Notes under the pieces: model-generated
What the model was told of the DNA's origin: nothing
Databases searched by the model: none
Seen by the model: the letters and a program-made list of their open reading frames with translations, nothing else
Shown: piece by piece, positions 1-7,855 of the stretch
Position numbering within the stretch: the stretch's first letter is position 1
Layout: the number at the start of each line of letters is the position of its first letter
NCBI GenBank assembly: GCA_001725255.1
Contig: MEFV01000007.1
Location: 62,001-126,000, forward strand
Reading direction: 5' to 3'
From: Comamonas sp. SCN 67-35
GTDB taxonomy: Bacteria; Pseudomonadota; Gammaproteobacteria; Burkholderiales; Burkholderiaceae_C
Length of the DNA stretch: 64,000 nucleotides
Program-made: the position numbers and the translations under genes

Positions 1-454
1 TGCTCGACGGAATGGACCATTTCTGGCGCATGCGCTCGTGGATGGATTTATGCAAGCTCGACGCACCACGGCGTGAAAGAGTGCTGCCCTTCATCCGCAC
101 CTGGGCCGAGAGCGCGGCTGGTTTCAGCGCGGCACACCTGTACGAAGCGAGCCAGCAGTTCTACGCCACCCGCGTCGCCACGGTGCGCGCCTGCTCGCAG
201 GTCGACTACGTGCTCTCGCCGACGGCGCCCATCACGGCCTTCGACGCCCTGCTCCCCGCGCCGACCAACGACCCGATATGTCCGAGCAACCCGCGGCGTC
301 GATCGCCTGCGCCATGACGCAGGCCGGCCTGCCCATAGGCCTGCAGATCGCCGGACCCCGGTTTGACGACCTCGGAGTGTTGCAATTGGCCCACGCTTTC
401 GAGCAGCTGCGCGCACCACTGCCGCCCTGGCCACAGCCTCCTGCGAAGACCTAG
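1..454 (+). pseudogene. Amidase (amidase signature family), 3' part, frameshifted
   Basis: The reading frame is already open at base 1 and encodes amidase-like sequence (LDGMDHFWRMRSWMDL, later YVLSPTAPITAFDALLP). It runs on to a stop at 317, but after about base 272 the amidase-like sequence moves to another frame, starting MSEQPAASIACAMTQAG at 278 and continuing through GLPIGLQIAGPRFDDLG to a TAG at 452-454. From memory of the family, a stretch of roughly 13-14 residues (the part that reads like FTVPYN before MSEQP) is missing between NDP and MSEQP. A deletion of about 40 bases, not a multiple of three, explains both the gap and the frame change. The 5' part lies outside the window. The gene just precedes a TRAP transporter operon, so it may once have hydrolysed the imported amide. 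Confidence 0.8.
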
Positions 455-540
455 CCCACTACCCGTAGACCGGGCAGGGATAGTCTTTACATTCTCGATA
501 AAGCACTATCCAATGCCCGAAAACTACACCAAAGGAGACT

Positions 541-1125
541 ATGCCTTCGCAACAGACCCGGCCGTCGGGCCGCTGGGTGCGCGCGATCACGCGCACGTTC
601 GAAATCCTCATCGTGGCGTGTCTGGCCGTCATGGGCATTCTGGTGTTCGGCAATGTCGTGCTGCGCTACGCGTTCAATTCGGGCATCGCGATCTCGGAAG
701 AGCTCTCGCGCCTGCTCTTTGTCTGGCTGATCTTTCTGGGGGCCGTGCTCGCCTCGGCCCAGCGCGTGCATATCGGCTTTGACACGCTGCAACGCCACGT
801 GGGGCCACGCACCCGGCGCGCGCTGATCGTCTTTTCCGGCGTGCTGATCCTGATCGGCTGCGTGATCTTCATCATCGGCGGCTACAAGCAGACGCTCATC
901 AACCTGGGCAACACCTACCCGGTGCTGGGCATTTCCTACGGCTGGCTCTACGGCGTGGGACTGATCTTTGGCATCGCGCTGATCTTTCCCGTGTGCCACA
1001 ACATCCTGCTGGCGCTGCGCGGCGACTTTGACAAGATGACGCACGATCTGGGCGATCGCATTGAGGAGGCATCCGAGCGCATCGCAAGCGAGGTGGCCAG
1101 CCAGGAAAGCGAGCGCAAACCATGA
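541..1125 (+). CDS. dctQ: TRAP transporter small permease, DctQ type
   Basis: 194 residues, the usual size for the small membrane subunit of a tripartite ATP-independent periplasmic transporter. Four hydrophobic segments are visible, the first starting near residue 16 (ILIVACLAVMGILVFGNVVL). The family feature EELSRLLFVWLIFLGA is present near residues 46-61. The start at 541 follows AAAGGAG with a short spacer. The stop overlaps the ATG of the large permease gene by four bases (ATGA), so translation is probably coupled. The subunit sits in the inner membrane between the large permease and the binding protein. The substrate cannot be told from sequence; dicarboxylates, sialic acid or other organic acids are typical. 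Confidence 0.93.
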   Translation: MPSQQTRPSGRWVRAITRTFEILIVACLAVMGILVFGNVVLRYAFNSGIAISEELSRLLFVWLIFLGAVLASAQRVHIGFDTLQRHVGPRTRRALIVFSGVLILIGCVIFIIGGYKQTLINLGNTYPVLGISYGWLYGVGLIFGIALIFPVCHNILLALRGDFDKMTHDLGDRIEEASERIASEVASQESERKP

Positions 1126-2399
1126 CCGCCGCCGTCTTTCTCGTCTCGCTGCTGGGCCTGATCGCGCTCGGGGTGCCGATCGCCTTCGCGCTGATGTTCT
1201 CGGGCATCGCGCTGATGCTGCTCACGGGGCAGTTCGATGCCCAGATCGTGGTGCAGAACGCCGTGGCCGGCGCCGACAACTTCGTGCTGATGGCCGTGCC
1301 CTTCTTCATTCTGGCGGGCGAACTGATGAACGCGGGCGGCCTGTCCAAGCGCATCGTCGAGATGGCCGGCGCCTTTGTCGGGCATTTGCGCGGCGGGCTC
1401 GGTTACGTGGCGATCGGCGCGGGTGTGATGCTCGCCAGCCTCTCGGGCTCGGCCGTGGCCGACACGGCGGCGCTCGCGGCCATCCTCGTGCCCATGATGC
1501 GCCAGGCGGGCTACAACCCCGAGCGCGCCTGCGGCCTGATGGCCGCCAGCGGCATCATCGCACCGGTGATCCCGCCCTCGATCGGCTTCCTGATCTTCGG
1601 CGTCACGGCCAACGTCTCGATCACGCGCCTGTTTCTCGCGGGCATCGTGCCGGGCGTTCTGATGGGCCTCGCGCTCGTCATCACCTGGTGGTTCGTGGCG
1701 CGCACGCAGAAAGCGACAGTCACGGCGCGCGTGCCCTGGGGCAAACGCCTGCGCCTGCTCGGCCAGGGTGGCTGGGCGCTGATGATGCCGGTGATCATCA
1801 TCGGCGGCCTGCGCTTCGGCATCTTCACGCCCACCGAATCGGCGGTGGTGGCGGCCGCCTACGCGCTCTTCGTCGGGCTGGTGGTGTACCGGGAGCTGAA
1901 CTGGCACAACATCTACGAAAGCCTGCTGTCCACCGCGCGCACCACCTCGGTCGTGCTGCTGCTGGCGGCGCTGGCGATGGTGGCGTCCTACATGATCACC
2001 ATCACCGACATCTCGGGCCAGGTGGGCGGCTGGCTGCAAGGCTTCACCTCATCGCCCCTGCTGCTGGTGGCGGCGATGATGGTGGTGATCTTCTTCGCCG
2101 GCATGGTGCTCGATTTCATCCCTATCGTGCTGATCTTCACGCCGGTGTTCATGCCCATCGTCGTCGCGGCCGACATCGATCCGGTGTACTTCGGCGTGAT
2201 CTTCATCATGAACTGCTCGATCGGCATGATCACGCCGCCCGTGGGCGTGGTGCTCAATGTTGTGAGTTCCATCGGCAAGGTCACGATGGATCAGGCCGTG
2301 CGTGGCATCCTGCCCTTTCTGCTGGCGCTGGCGGCGCTGCTGGTGCTCTTGATCCTGTTCCCCGCACTGGTGACAGTGCCTGCCCAATGGTGGCGCTGA
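1122..2399 (+). CDS. dctM: TRAP transporter large permease, DctM type
   Basis: 425 residues, almost entirely hydrophobic, matching the 11-12 helix ion-coupled transport subunit of TRAP systems. Family motifs include VPFFILAGELMNAGG near residue 60, SGSAVADTAALAAILVP near 107 and IIAPVIPPSI near 143. It overlaps dctQ by four bases and is followed by the binding-protein gene 33 bases downstream, giving order QMP in one operon. It should use a sodium or proton gradient to drive uptake of the ligand delivered by DctP. Confidence 0.95.
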   Translation: MTAAVFLVSLLGLIALGVPIAFALMFSGIALMLLTGQFDAQIVVQNAVAGADNFVLMAVPFFILAGELMNAGGLSKRIVEMAGAFVGHLRGGLGYVAIGAGVMLASLSGSAVADTAALAAILVPMMRQAGYNPERACGLMAASGIIAPVIPPSIGFLIFGVTANVSITRLFLAGIVPGVLMGLALVITWWFVARTQKATVTARVPWGKRLRLLGQGGWALMMPVIIIGGLRFGIFTPTESAVVAAAYALFVGLVVYRELNWHNIYESLLSTARTTSVVLLLAALAMVASYMITITDISGQVGGWLQGFTSSPLLLVAAMMVVIFFAGMVLDFIPIVLIFTPVFMPIVVAADIDPVYFGVIFIMNCSIGMITPPVGVVLNVVSSIGKVTMDQAVRGILPFLLALAALLVLLILFPALVTVPAQWWR

Positions 2400-2432
2400 C
2401 CACCGCCCATTCACCCCCCAAGGAGACCCACC

Positions 2433-3416
2433 ATGAAATTCAAGACGTCCCTGCTGCTCGGCCTGCTGGCCGCAGCGCTCTCGGGCACGACGCTGGCCGC
2501 CGTCACGGCCAAGTTTGCCGTCACGCTGCCGGAAAAATCCCACCAGGGCCAGGGCGTGGCCAAGTTCGTCGAACTGGTCAAGGCCAAGAGCGGCGGCGAG
2601 ATCGACATCAAGCCCTACTACGGCGGCGCGCTGGGCGACGACGTGAAGGTCACCTCGGCGCTGCAAGGCGGCACCATCGAATTCACCGTGCCGCAAACCT
2701 CCACGCTGACCGGCATGGTCAAACCCTACGAAATCCTCGATTTCCCCTTCCTGTTCGCGAACACCCAGGAGGCAGACAAGGTGCTGGACGGCCCCATAGG
2801 CCAGAAGCTCATGGACCTGCTGCCCGCGCACGGGCTGGTGGGTCTGGCGTATTGGGAAAACGGTTTCTTCAACGCCACCAACAGCAAGCACCCGATCGCC
2901 AAAGTGGAAGACTTCAAGGGACTGAAATTCCGTTCCATCCAGGCCAAGATCACACAGGAAACCATCAAGGCGCTGGGTGCCAACCCGGTGCCGCTGGCCG
3001 TGCCCGAGCTCTACACGGCGCTGGAAACCCGGACCATCGACGGCCAGGGCACGCCCAACGCCGTGATCGCCGCACTCAAGCTCTACGAGGTGCAGAAATA
3101 CCTCTCGATCACGCAGCACACCTACGGCGCCTTCATTCCGCTCGCTTCCAAGAAGTTCTGGGACAAGCTCACGCCCCAGCAGCAGAAGATCGTGAAGGAT
3201 GCGGCCGTCGAGGCGCGCGCCTACCAGCGCCAGGTGGCGCGTGATCAGGCCGCCTCGGCACAGAAGACCATGGCCGACAAGGGCCTCAAGGTGAACGAGG
3301 TGGCGCCCGAGGAACGCGCGCGCATGCGCCAGGCCGTGCAACCGGTCTGGGACATGTTCACGCCGGACGTGGGCGCCGATCTGGTCAAGGAAATCGAAGC
3401 CGAAATCAAGAAGTAA
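2433..3416 (+). CDS. dctP: TRAP transporter substrate-binding protein, DctP type
   Basis: 327 residues with a clear Sec signal peptide (KFKTSLLLGLLAAALSGTTLA), probably cleaved after Ala22, so the mature protein is periplasmic. AAGGAGACCC precedes the ATG. The body has DctP family features: GGALGDDVKVTSALQGG early and FKGLKFRSIQAKI near residue 155, where the Arg usually contacts a ligand carboxylate. This favours an organic acid ligand, though identity is not predictable. The adjacent broken amidase and the ring-cleavage-type dioxygenase beyond the terminator hint at an aromatic or amide-derived acid; that is inference only. Confidence 0.94.
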   Translation: MKFKTSLLLGLLAAALSGTTLAAVTAKFAVTLPEKSHQGQGVAKFVELVKAKSGGEIDIKPYYGGALGDDVKVTSALQGGTIEFTVPQTSTLTGMVKPYEILDFPFLFANTQEADKVLDGPIGQKLMDLLPAHGLVGLAYWENGFFNATNSKHPIAKVEDFKGLKFRSIQAKITQETIKALGANPVPLAVPELYTALETRTIDGQGTPNAVIAALKLYEVQKYLSITQHTYGAFIPLASKKFWDKLTPQQQKIVKDAAVEARAYQRQVARDQAASAQKTMADKGLKVNEVAPEERARMRQAVQPVWDMFTPDVGADLVKEIEAEIKK

Positions 3417-3453
3417 TTCAGCCGAAAACCGCCTGCTGTTTGCGGCAGGCGCT

Positions 3454-3500
3454 CTCAAAAAAAAGCGCGACAAGACCGAAACCCTGCCGCGCTTTTGACC
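3454..3500. terminator. Bidirectional terminator between dctP and the dioxygenase gene
   Basis: AAAAGCGCG at 3461-3469 pairs with CGCGCTTTT at 3488-3496 around an 18-base loop. The stem is flanked by an A tract on the left and ends in T residues on the right, so it can stop transcription arriving from either of the two convergent genes. A second hairpin, CGCCTGC/GCAGGCG, lies just upstream at about 3430-3451. Confidence 0.75.
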
Positions 3501-3511
3501 GTGCGCCCTGC

Positions 3512-4642
3512 TTACTCTTTCCAGGAGTCGATGTAGCCCGGCACCTTCACGGCGGCCACGTCGTCGAGCTCCAGCGGGTAGCGCGAATCGATCATCACCG
3601 CCACCTCATCGGTGTACTTGCGCTCACCCTTGTTGTTGGCCGCCGCCGCCGCAAACGCCTTGGGGTGCGGACCATGGTGAAAGCCCGAGGGGTGCAGCGT
3701 GAACATGCCGGGCTTGATGTTGTCGCGCGAGAAGAAGTTGCCCTGGTGGTAGAAGATCGACTCGTCGAATTCGTCGTTGTTGTGAAAGAACGGCACCTTG
3801 AGCGCGCCCGGGTCGCTTTCGATGGGGCGCGGCGCAAACGTGCAGACGATGATGGTGTTCGAGAGGAAGGTGGCATGCACCGTGGGCGGCAGGTGATAGC
3901 GATCGGAAAGCAGCTCGCGGATGTCGCGCCAGTTGAGCTTGACCGGCACGCAGTCGCCGTGCCAGCCTACCGCGTCGAGAAAGTTGTACGGGAAGGTGAC
4001 GGTGGTAACTTGCCCGCGGCGCTTGGCACGCACCCGGGTTTCGCGTGTATCGCTGTACTGCGCCTTGAAGGCGTCATCGATCTTGGGCGTGTCCAGCACC
4101 GCCAGGTCAAACTGCGCGTGATGACCCAGAATGCCGCGCTCAGGCAGCACGAAGAGGTCTTCCGTGGCTTCGATGGTGAGCACCTCGTTGCGCACCCGGG
4201 TCTCGAGGCGCCAGGACGTGCCGCGCGGGATATTGATGTAGTCGCCCACGCGGTAGCTCATGTGCCCGTAATCACAATAAAAATCGCCCTCGCCCTTGTG
4301 AAAGAACAGGATCATGTCGCCATCGCCGTTGCGGGCCAGATCGGGCATGGAGGTGTCGAACTTCCAGAAGTGCACCTGCGTCTGCGCGTTGTGCATGAAG
4401 CGGCGCGCCTTCCAGGGACAGGGGGCACTGTCTTCGAGCTTGTTCAGATCCAGCAGCGTGAGCTCCAGCGGCCCTTCCCAAGTGCTCCAGCCCGTGGGTT
4501 TGTGCTTGTGGATGATGTGACTCGCCGGGCCGAAGAAGCCATTGCGGCCGTGCTCGCGCTCATACAGGCCATCGGGAATGTCGCAGTGGGCCTGGCGGCT
4601 GTGCACGCCTTCGCGCAGCGGGAACGTGACGTACTGTTTCAT
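3512..4642 (-). CDS. Homogentisate 1,2-dioxygenase-like protein
   Basis: 376 residues, shorter than classical HmgA (about 430-445). The C-terminal cupin-like part keeps the iron-site neighbourhood: VPFFHNNDEFDE near residues 284-294 and the FHHGPHP block near 321-327, which aligns with the PHGPD segment of HGD. NGFFGPASHIIHKHKPTGW near residues 34-52 also resembles the family. By family it would be a non-haem Fe(II) enzyme opening an aromatic ring. No maleylacetoacetate isomerase or fumarylacetoacetase gene is adjacent, so homogentisate as substrate is not supported by context. It is divergent from an IclR regulator that probably controls it. AAGGAGAC precedes the start. Confidence 0.8.
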   Translation of the reverse strand: MKQYVTFPLREGVHSRQAHCDIPDGLYEREHGRNGFFGPASHIIHKHKPTGWSTWEGPLELTLLDLNKLEDSAPCPWKARRFMHNAQTQVHFWKFDTSMPDLARNGDGDMILFFHKGEGDFYCDYGHMSYRVGDYINIPRGTSWRLETRVRNEVLTIEATEDLFVLPERGILGHHAQFDLAVLDTPKIDDAFKAQYSDTRETRVRAKRRGQVTTVTFPYNFLDAVGWHGDCVPVKLNWRDIRELLSDRYHLPPTVHATFLSNTIIVCTFAPRPIESDPGALKVPFFHNNDEFDESIFYHQGNFFSRDNIKPGMFTLHPSGFHHGPHPKAFAAAAANNKGERKYTDEVAVMIDSRYPLELDDVAAVKVPGYIDSWKE

Positions 4643-4662
4643 CGAAAGTCTCCTTCAAAGAT

Positions 4663-4686
4663 GTTACGATTAGCGTAACGACGTTA
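4663..4686. promoter_or_regulatory. Nested palindromes, probable IclR-family operator
   Basis: Between the divergent dioxygenase and IclR genes lies GTTACG-ATTAG-CGTAAC (4663-4679), a perfect 6-bp inverted repeat with a 5-base spacer. It overlaps a second palindrome, TAACG-A-CGTTA (4676-4686). The pair starts 21 bases from the dioxygenase start codon and lies about 110 bases from the regulator start. The region is much more A/T-rich than its surroundings. Binding by the adjacent regulator is inferred from position and symmetry. Confidence 0.6.
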
Positions 4687-4795
4687 TAAAATATGGAATA
4701 TCGAGAATTTAGGTCAGATACAACAGCCTGTCAAGCTGTCGGAAATCGGTCGTTTCACGCCTTCGCACACCACGGCCGCCACGTGGGGGAATGCC

Positions 4796-5560
4796 ATGCC
4801 TGAACATTCGGACGACAACGACGCCAAGGGCGCTGAGCCGCTGCCCGCATCCCCCGCGGGGGTGCAGTCACTGGAGCTGGGGCTGGCGCTGTTTGACCTG
4901 TTGGCCACCCAAGGCAAGCCCTGCGGCCTGTCCGAGCTGGCGCGGCAGGCGGGAATGCATCGTGCCAAGGCCTACCGCTATCTGGCGAGCCTCGTGCGCC
5001 GCGGCTGGGTGCATCAGAGTGCAAGCAGCGGCCTGTATGAGTTGGGCCCAGCGGTGCGCGCGCTGGCGCTGGCATGGCTTGCGCGTCAGGACTGGATCGA
5101 GCTGGCGAGTGCCGAGGCGCTTGAGCTCGCGCAGCAGCTGGGCAACACCTGCCTGGTGGCCGCGCAGACCCAGGCGGGGGTGACAGCCATCCGCGTGTGT
5201 CAGCCCAGGCAAGGCGTCTCGGTGGGCGTGGCGCAGGGCGCGCTGTTCGACCTGCGCTCATCGGCCACGGGCCGCGTGTTTGCCACGTGGGCCACGCCGC
5301 CTTCCGACGCCCTGCCCGCGGCCCTGCGCGATCAAATCCGCAGCTGCGGCCTGGCCACGGTCGAGGGCGAACACGCGCCCGGCATCAACGCCCTGGGCGC
5401 GCCCGTGTTCGATGCGCAGGGCCGCCTGCTGATGGCGCTGACGCTGGTGGGCCCCGCCGCGGCCTTGCAGGCCGACCCGCAGGGCGCGCCGGCGCAGGCG
5501 CTGCGCCAGGCCTGCGCGCGAATTTCCGGGGCCATGGGCTGGCACGAGAGCCGCCGCTGA
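4796..5560 (+). CDS. IclR-family transcriptional regulator
   Basis: 254 residues. The N-terminal winged helix-turn-helix (about residues 20-85) shows VQSLELGLALFDLLA, then GLSELARQAGMHRAKAYRYL, the typical IclR DNA-recognition helix. The C-terminal effector domain follows, with SSATGRVFATWATP near 155 and a conserved-looking GINALGAPVFDAQGRL. An alternative ATG at 4791 is in a different frame. GTGGGGGA precedes 4796. The gene is divergent from the dioxygenase gene and likely controls it and itself through the palindromes between them. The effector is unknown. Confidence 0.9.
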   Translation: MPEHSDDNDAKGAEPLPASPAGVQSLELGLALFDLLATQGKPCGLSELARQAGMHRAKAYRYLASLVRRGWVHQSASSGLYELGPAVRALALAWLARQDWIELASAEALELAQQLGNTCLVAAQTQAGVTAIRVCQPRQGVSVGVAQGALFDLRSSATGRVFATWATPPSDALPAALRDQIRSCGLATVEGEHAPGINALGAPVFDAQGRLLMALTLVGPAAALQADPQGAPAQALRQACARISGAMGWHESRR

Positions 5561-5589
5561 ACCGGCACAAGGCACAATCGCACCCTCTC

Positions 5590-6219
5590 ATGTCCTCCGA
5601 CTTCATTCTTGCGCTGGTCCTCGTCATCGGCGTGCTCTTCTTCGTCAACATCCAGCAGCAGCGCGCCCGCATCGTGCTGCTGGCCCGTGCGCTGCACCCC
5701 TACCAGATCGAGCGGCTCATGCAGGGCCTGATCGGGGACTACCTGCGTGCCATGGGTGAGACGCAAGCCGAGCGGCGCACGCAGGTGCTGGCCACGCTGC
5801 AGGAAAGCGAACACCGCCTGCGCGCGCAGCTGCAGCGCCTGGCCGCCGATTTCGGGCAAACCCCTGCCGCACGGGCAAGGGTCAGCCGCATCGCTTTCGG
5901 GCTGCCCTGGGCCACGCAAGCGCTGCCCGGCCTCACGTTCGATCTGCGCCGCGCGCTGGCGATTCACGCCGATGGCGTGGCGCGCGCCATGGACAACGCG
6001 CGGTCGTTGACGGAAAGAGACCGCGCCTACGCCATCACGGCCGAGCTGATGCTGCTGCAGCACAGTTGCCACTGGTTCTGCAAGTCACGCAACATCGCTT
6101 CGGCGCGGCTGCTGGCACGCCACCACACCAGCTGGGCGCAGACCGTGGAGGGCGTCACACCCGAAACGCGCGCCGCCTATCTGGCGCTGATCACGGGCCA
6201 GACAACGGGGACGCGGTAA
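5590..6219 (+). CDS. Hypothetical membrane-anchored protein
   Basis: 209 residues, no family recognised. Residues 5-19 (FILALVLVIGVLFFV) form one hydrophobic anchor right at the N-terminus; the rest is Arg/Ala-rich and largely helical, with a probable coiled coil around residues 50-95 (QAERRTQVLATLQESEHRL). The frame is open further upstream, but only the ATG at 5590 gives the membrane anchor and does not overlap the IclR gene. Its last 29 bases overlap the end of the convergent DUF429 gene. A role at the cytoplasmic face of the membrane is the most that can be said. Confidence 0.7.
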   Translation: MSSDFILALVLVIGVLFFVNIQQQRARIVLLARALHPYQIERLMQGLIGDYLRAMGETQAERRTQVLATLQESEHRLRAQLQRLAADFGQTPAARARVSRIAFGLPWATQALPGLTFDLRRALAIHADGVARAMDNARSLTERDRAYAITAELMLLQHSCHWFCKSRNIASARLLARHHTSWAQTVEGVTPETRAAYLALITGQTTGTR

Positions 6220-7036
6220 CGATCCAGCCCTCCAGCGGATCGAGATCGGGCGGCAGCCCATACAGGGCATCGCCCGCCTCGTGCGCGCGCTCGGCCCAGG
6301 CCGCCTGGACCAGGCAGAGCACGGCATCGAGCGAGTCGCCGCTCGCATCCTCGACCAGGCACGCGCGCTGCTCGCCGCTGAGTCGCAGAGAAAGATGCAA
6401 GCGGGTACGCCCATGCTCAAGAGCCTCAACCAGACGCAGGCGGGCCGCCGCGCGCTCGGGTGTTTGCCGCGCGCGCTCGTCGCTCTTGTAGCTCAGGCGG
6501 CCCACGAGTTCGCGCGCCAGCAAGCCGGGGTAGCCCTCCAGCGCCACACGCCGCGCATCCGTCCGATGCAGCCCCGGAAGATGCACGCCCGCGGCCAGCA
6601 ACAGCGGCACGCCTGCGTGCATCATCCAGGCCACGGGTGGATTCACCCATTTCATCGAGGGGCTGGAGCCCGCCGGGCCGTCCGTGGCGCGGTGCGCGAA
6701 CTTGCGCCCCGGTGGGCGCGCCGCACAAAAGGCGGCGAACTGCTGGCGGATTTCCGCACGGGCGAGCATGCCGTAGTGGCGCATGCAGGCAAGCCAGTCC
6801 ACCGGCCAGCCCAGATGCACGACGAGCTCGCGCGGCAGGCCGAAGGGCAGATCGAATGCTCCCGTCCACGGCTCGGGGCGGCACAGCCACGTGCCGAAAG
6901 ATTCAAGGCTCGCGAAACGCTGCAGACCCTTCAGCGCGACCTGCGCGCCAGCGCGCTCGCCGCAGGCCAGCACGACGGGTTTGCGCCGCGTCGGCCGACT
7001 CGTGAAATCCACGCCAACGAGCACGGCCACGGGCAC
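6191..7036 (-). CDS. DUF429 domain protein
   Basis: 281 residues beginning with VGVDFTSRPTRRKP, the start typical of DUF429 proteins, which are thought to adopt an RNase H-like fold with acidic residues at the N-terminal strand. A central AFDLPFGLPRELV and a C-terminal GDSLDAVLCLVQAAWA also match the expected fold order. No biochemical role is established that I can name. It lies 10 bases downstream of folE on the same strand and is probably cotranscribed with it. Its 3' end overlaps the convergent hypothetical gene by 29 bases. Confidence 0.75.
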   Translation of the reverse strand: MPVAVLVGVDFTSRPTRRKPVVLACGERAGAQVALKGLQRFASLESFGTWLCRPEPWTGAFDLPFGLPRELVVHLGWPVDWLACMRHYGMLARAEIRQQFAAFCAARPPGRKFAHRATDGPAGSSPSMKWVNPPVAWMMHAGVPLLLAAGVHLPGLHRTDARRVALEGYPGLLARELVGRLSYKSDERARQTPERAAARLRLVEALEHGRTRLHLSLRLSGEQRACLVEDASGDSLDAVLCLVQAAWAERAHEAGDALYGLPPDLDPLEGWIVTASPLSGP

Positions 7037-7046
7037 CCGGGCGAGC

Positions 7047-7757
7047 CTACTGGCGGCCAGGTATCAGGGACAGAAACTCGCGCCGCAGCGTGGCATCCGT
7101 GAGAAAGGCACCGCGCATCACCGAGTTGACCATCTTGCTATCCATCTCGCGCACACCGCGCCAGGACATGCAGAAATGGCTGGCCTCTATCACCACCGCG
7201 AGGCCGTCGGGCCGCGTCTTCTCCATGATGAGGTCCGCCAGCTGCACGATGGCTTCTTCCTGAATCTGCGGACGGCCCATGACCCAGTCGGCCAGCCGCG
7301 CGTACTTCGACAGCCCGATGACATTGGTGTTTTCATTGGGCATGACCCCCACCCAGAGCTTGCCGATCACCGGGCAGAAATGATGGCTGCAGGCGCTGCG
7401 CACGGTGATCGGGCCGACGATCATCAGTTCGTTCAGTCGTGCGGCGTTGGGAAACTCGGTGACCTCGGGCGTCGCGTTGTAGCGGCCGCGGAATACCTCG
7501 CTCACGTACATCTTGGCGATGCGCCGTGCGGTGTCCTGCGTGTTGTGATCGCTGGAGGTGTCGATGACCAGGCTGTCGAGCACGCCCTGCATCTTCGTCT
7601 CGACCTCATCGAGCAAGGCCGCAAGCTCTCCCGGCTCGATGAACCCGGCGATGTTGTCGTTGGCATTGAAGCGCTGGCCGGCCTGCTTCAGGCGCTCGCG
7701 AATCTTCACGGAAACCGGCACGCCTTCGTCAGCGTTCAGGTGGTTGGTATCGCTCAT
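7047..7757 (-). CDS. folE: GTP cyclohydrolase I
   Basis: 236 residues. The enzyme converts GTP to 7,8-dihydroneopterin triphosphate, the first step of folate synthesis. Zinc-site residues are visible in SACSHHFCPVIGK (Cys and His) and in HFCMSWRGVRE (second Cys). NVIGLSKYARLADW and RPQIQEEAIVQLAD are standard family blocks. The start MSDTNHLNAD gives a length slightly above the 190-220 usual for the family because of an N-terminal extension. nudB and folA, the next genes of the same pathway represented here, lie within 3 kb. Confidence 0.95.
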   Translation of the reverse strand: MSDTNHLNADEGVPVSVKIRERLKQAGQRFNANDNIAGFIEPGELAALLDEVETKMQGVLDSLVIDTSSDHNTQDTARRIAKMYVSEVFRGRYNATPEVTEFPNAARLNELMIVGPITVRSACSHHFCPVIGKLWVGVMPNENTNVIGLSKYARLADWVMGRPQIQEEAIVQLADLIMEKTRPDGLAVVIEASHFCMSWRGVREMDSKMVNSVMRGAFLTDATLRREFLSLIPGRQ

Positions 7758-7799
7758 GTCTGCATCGTACCAGCGAATCCGGAAATTTCATTTACAAGT

Positions 7800-7855
7800 G
7801 TTTTTACCTTACAAGGCATATACATGAACCGCTTGCAGCTATCAAATCAATAGTT
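7800..7855 (-). repeat. Dispersed short repeat, partial copy (folE-clsB)
   Basis: Read on the minus strand it begins ATTGATTTGATAGCTGC and then AAGCGG, resembling the start of the repeat copies at 28036, 54437 and 60706. The remainder is diverged. The TGA of clsB (7847-7849 on the minus strand) lies in the A/T-rich head of the element, so the repeat supplies the stop codon. Confidence 0.55.

Noticed and set aside
2049-3473. 474-codon open frame on the minus strand
   Set aside because: Antisense to dctM and dctP; the plus-strand proteins carry a signal peptide and family motifs.
4791-5183. Alternative start at 4791 for a gene overlapping the IclR gene
   Set aside because: It is in a different frame and gives no recognisable protein; the frame from 4796 gives a full IclR regulator.
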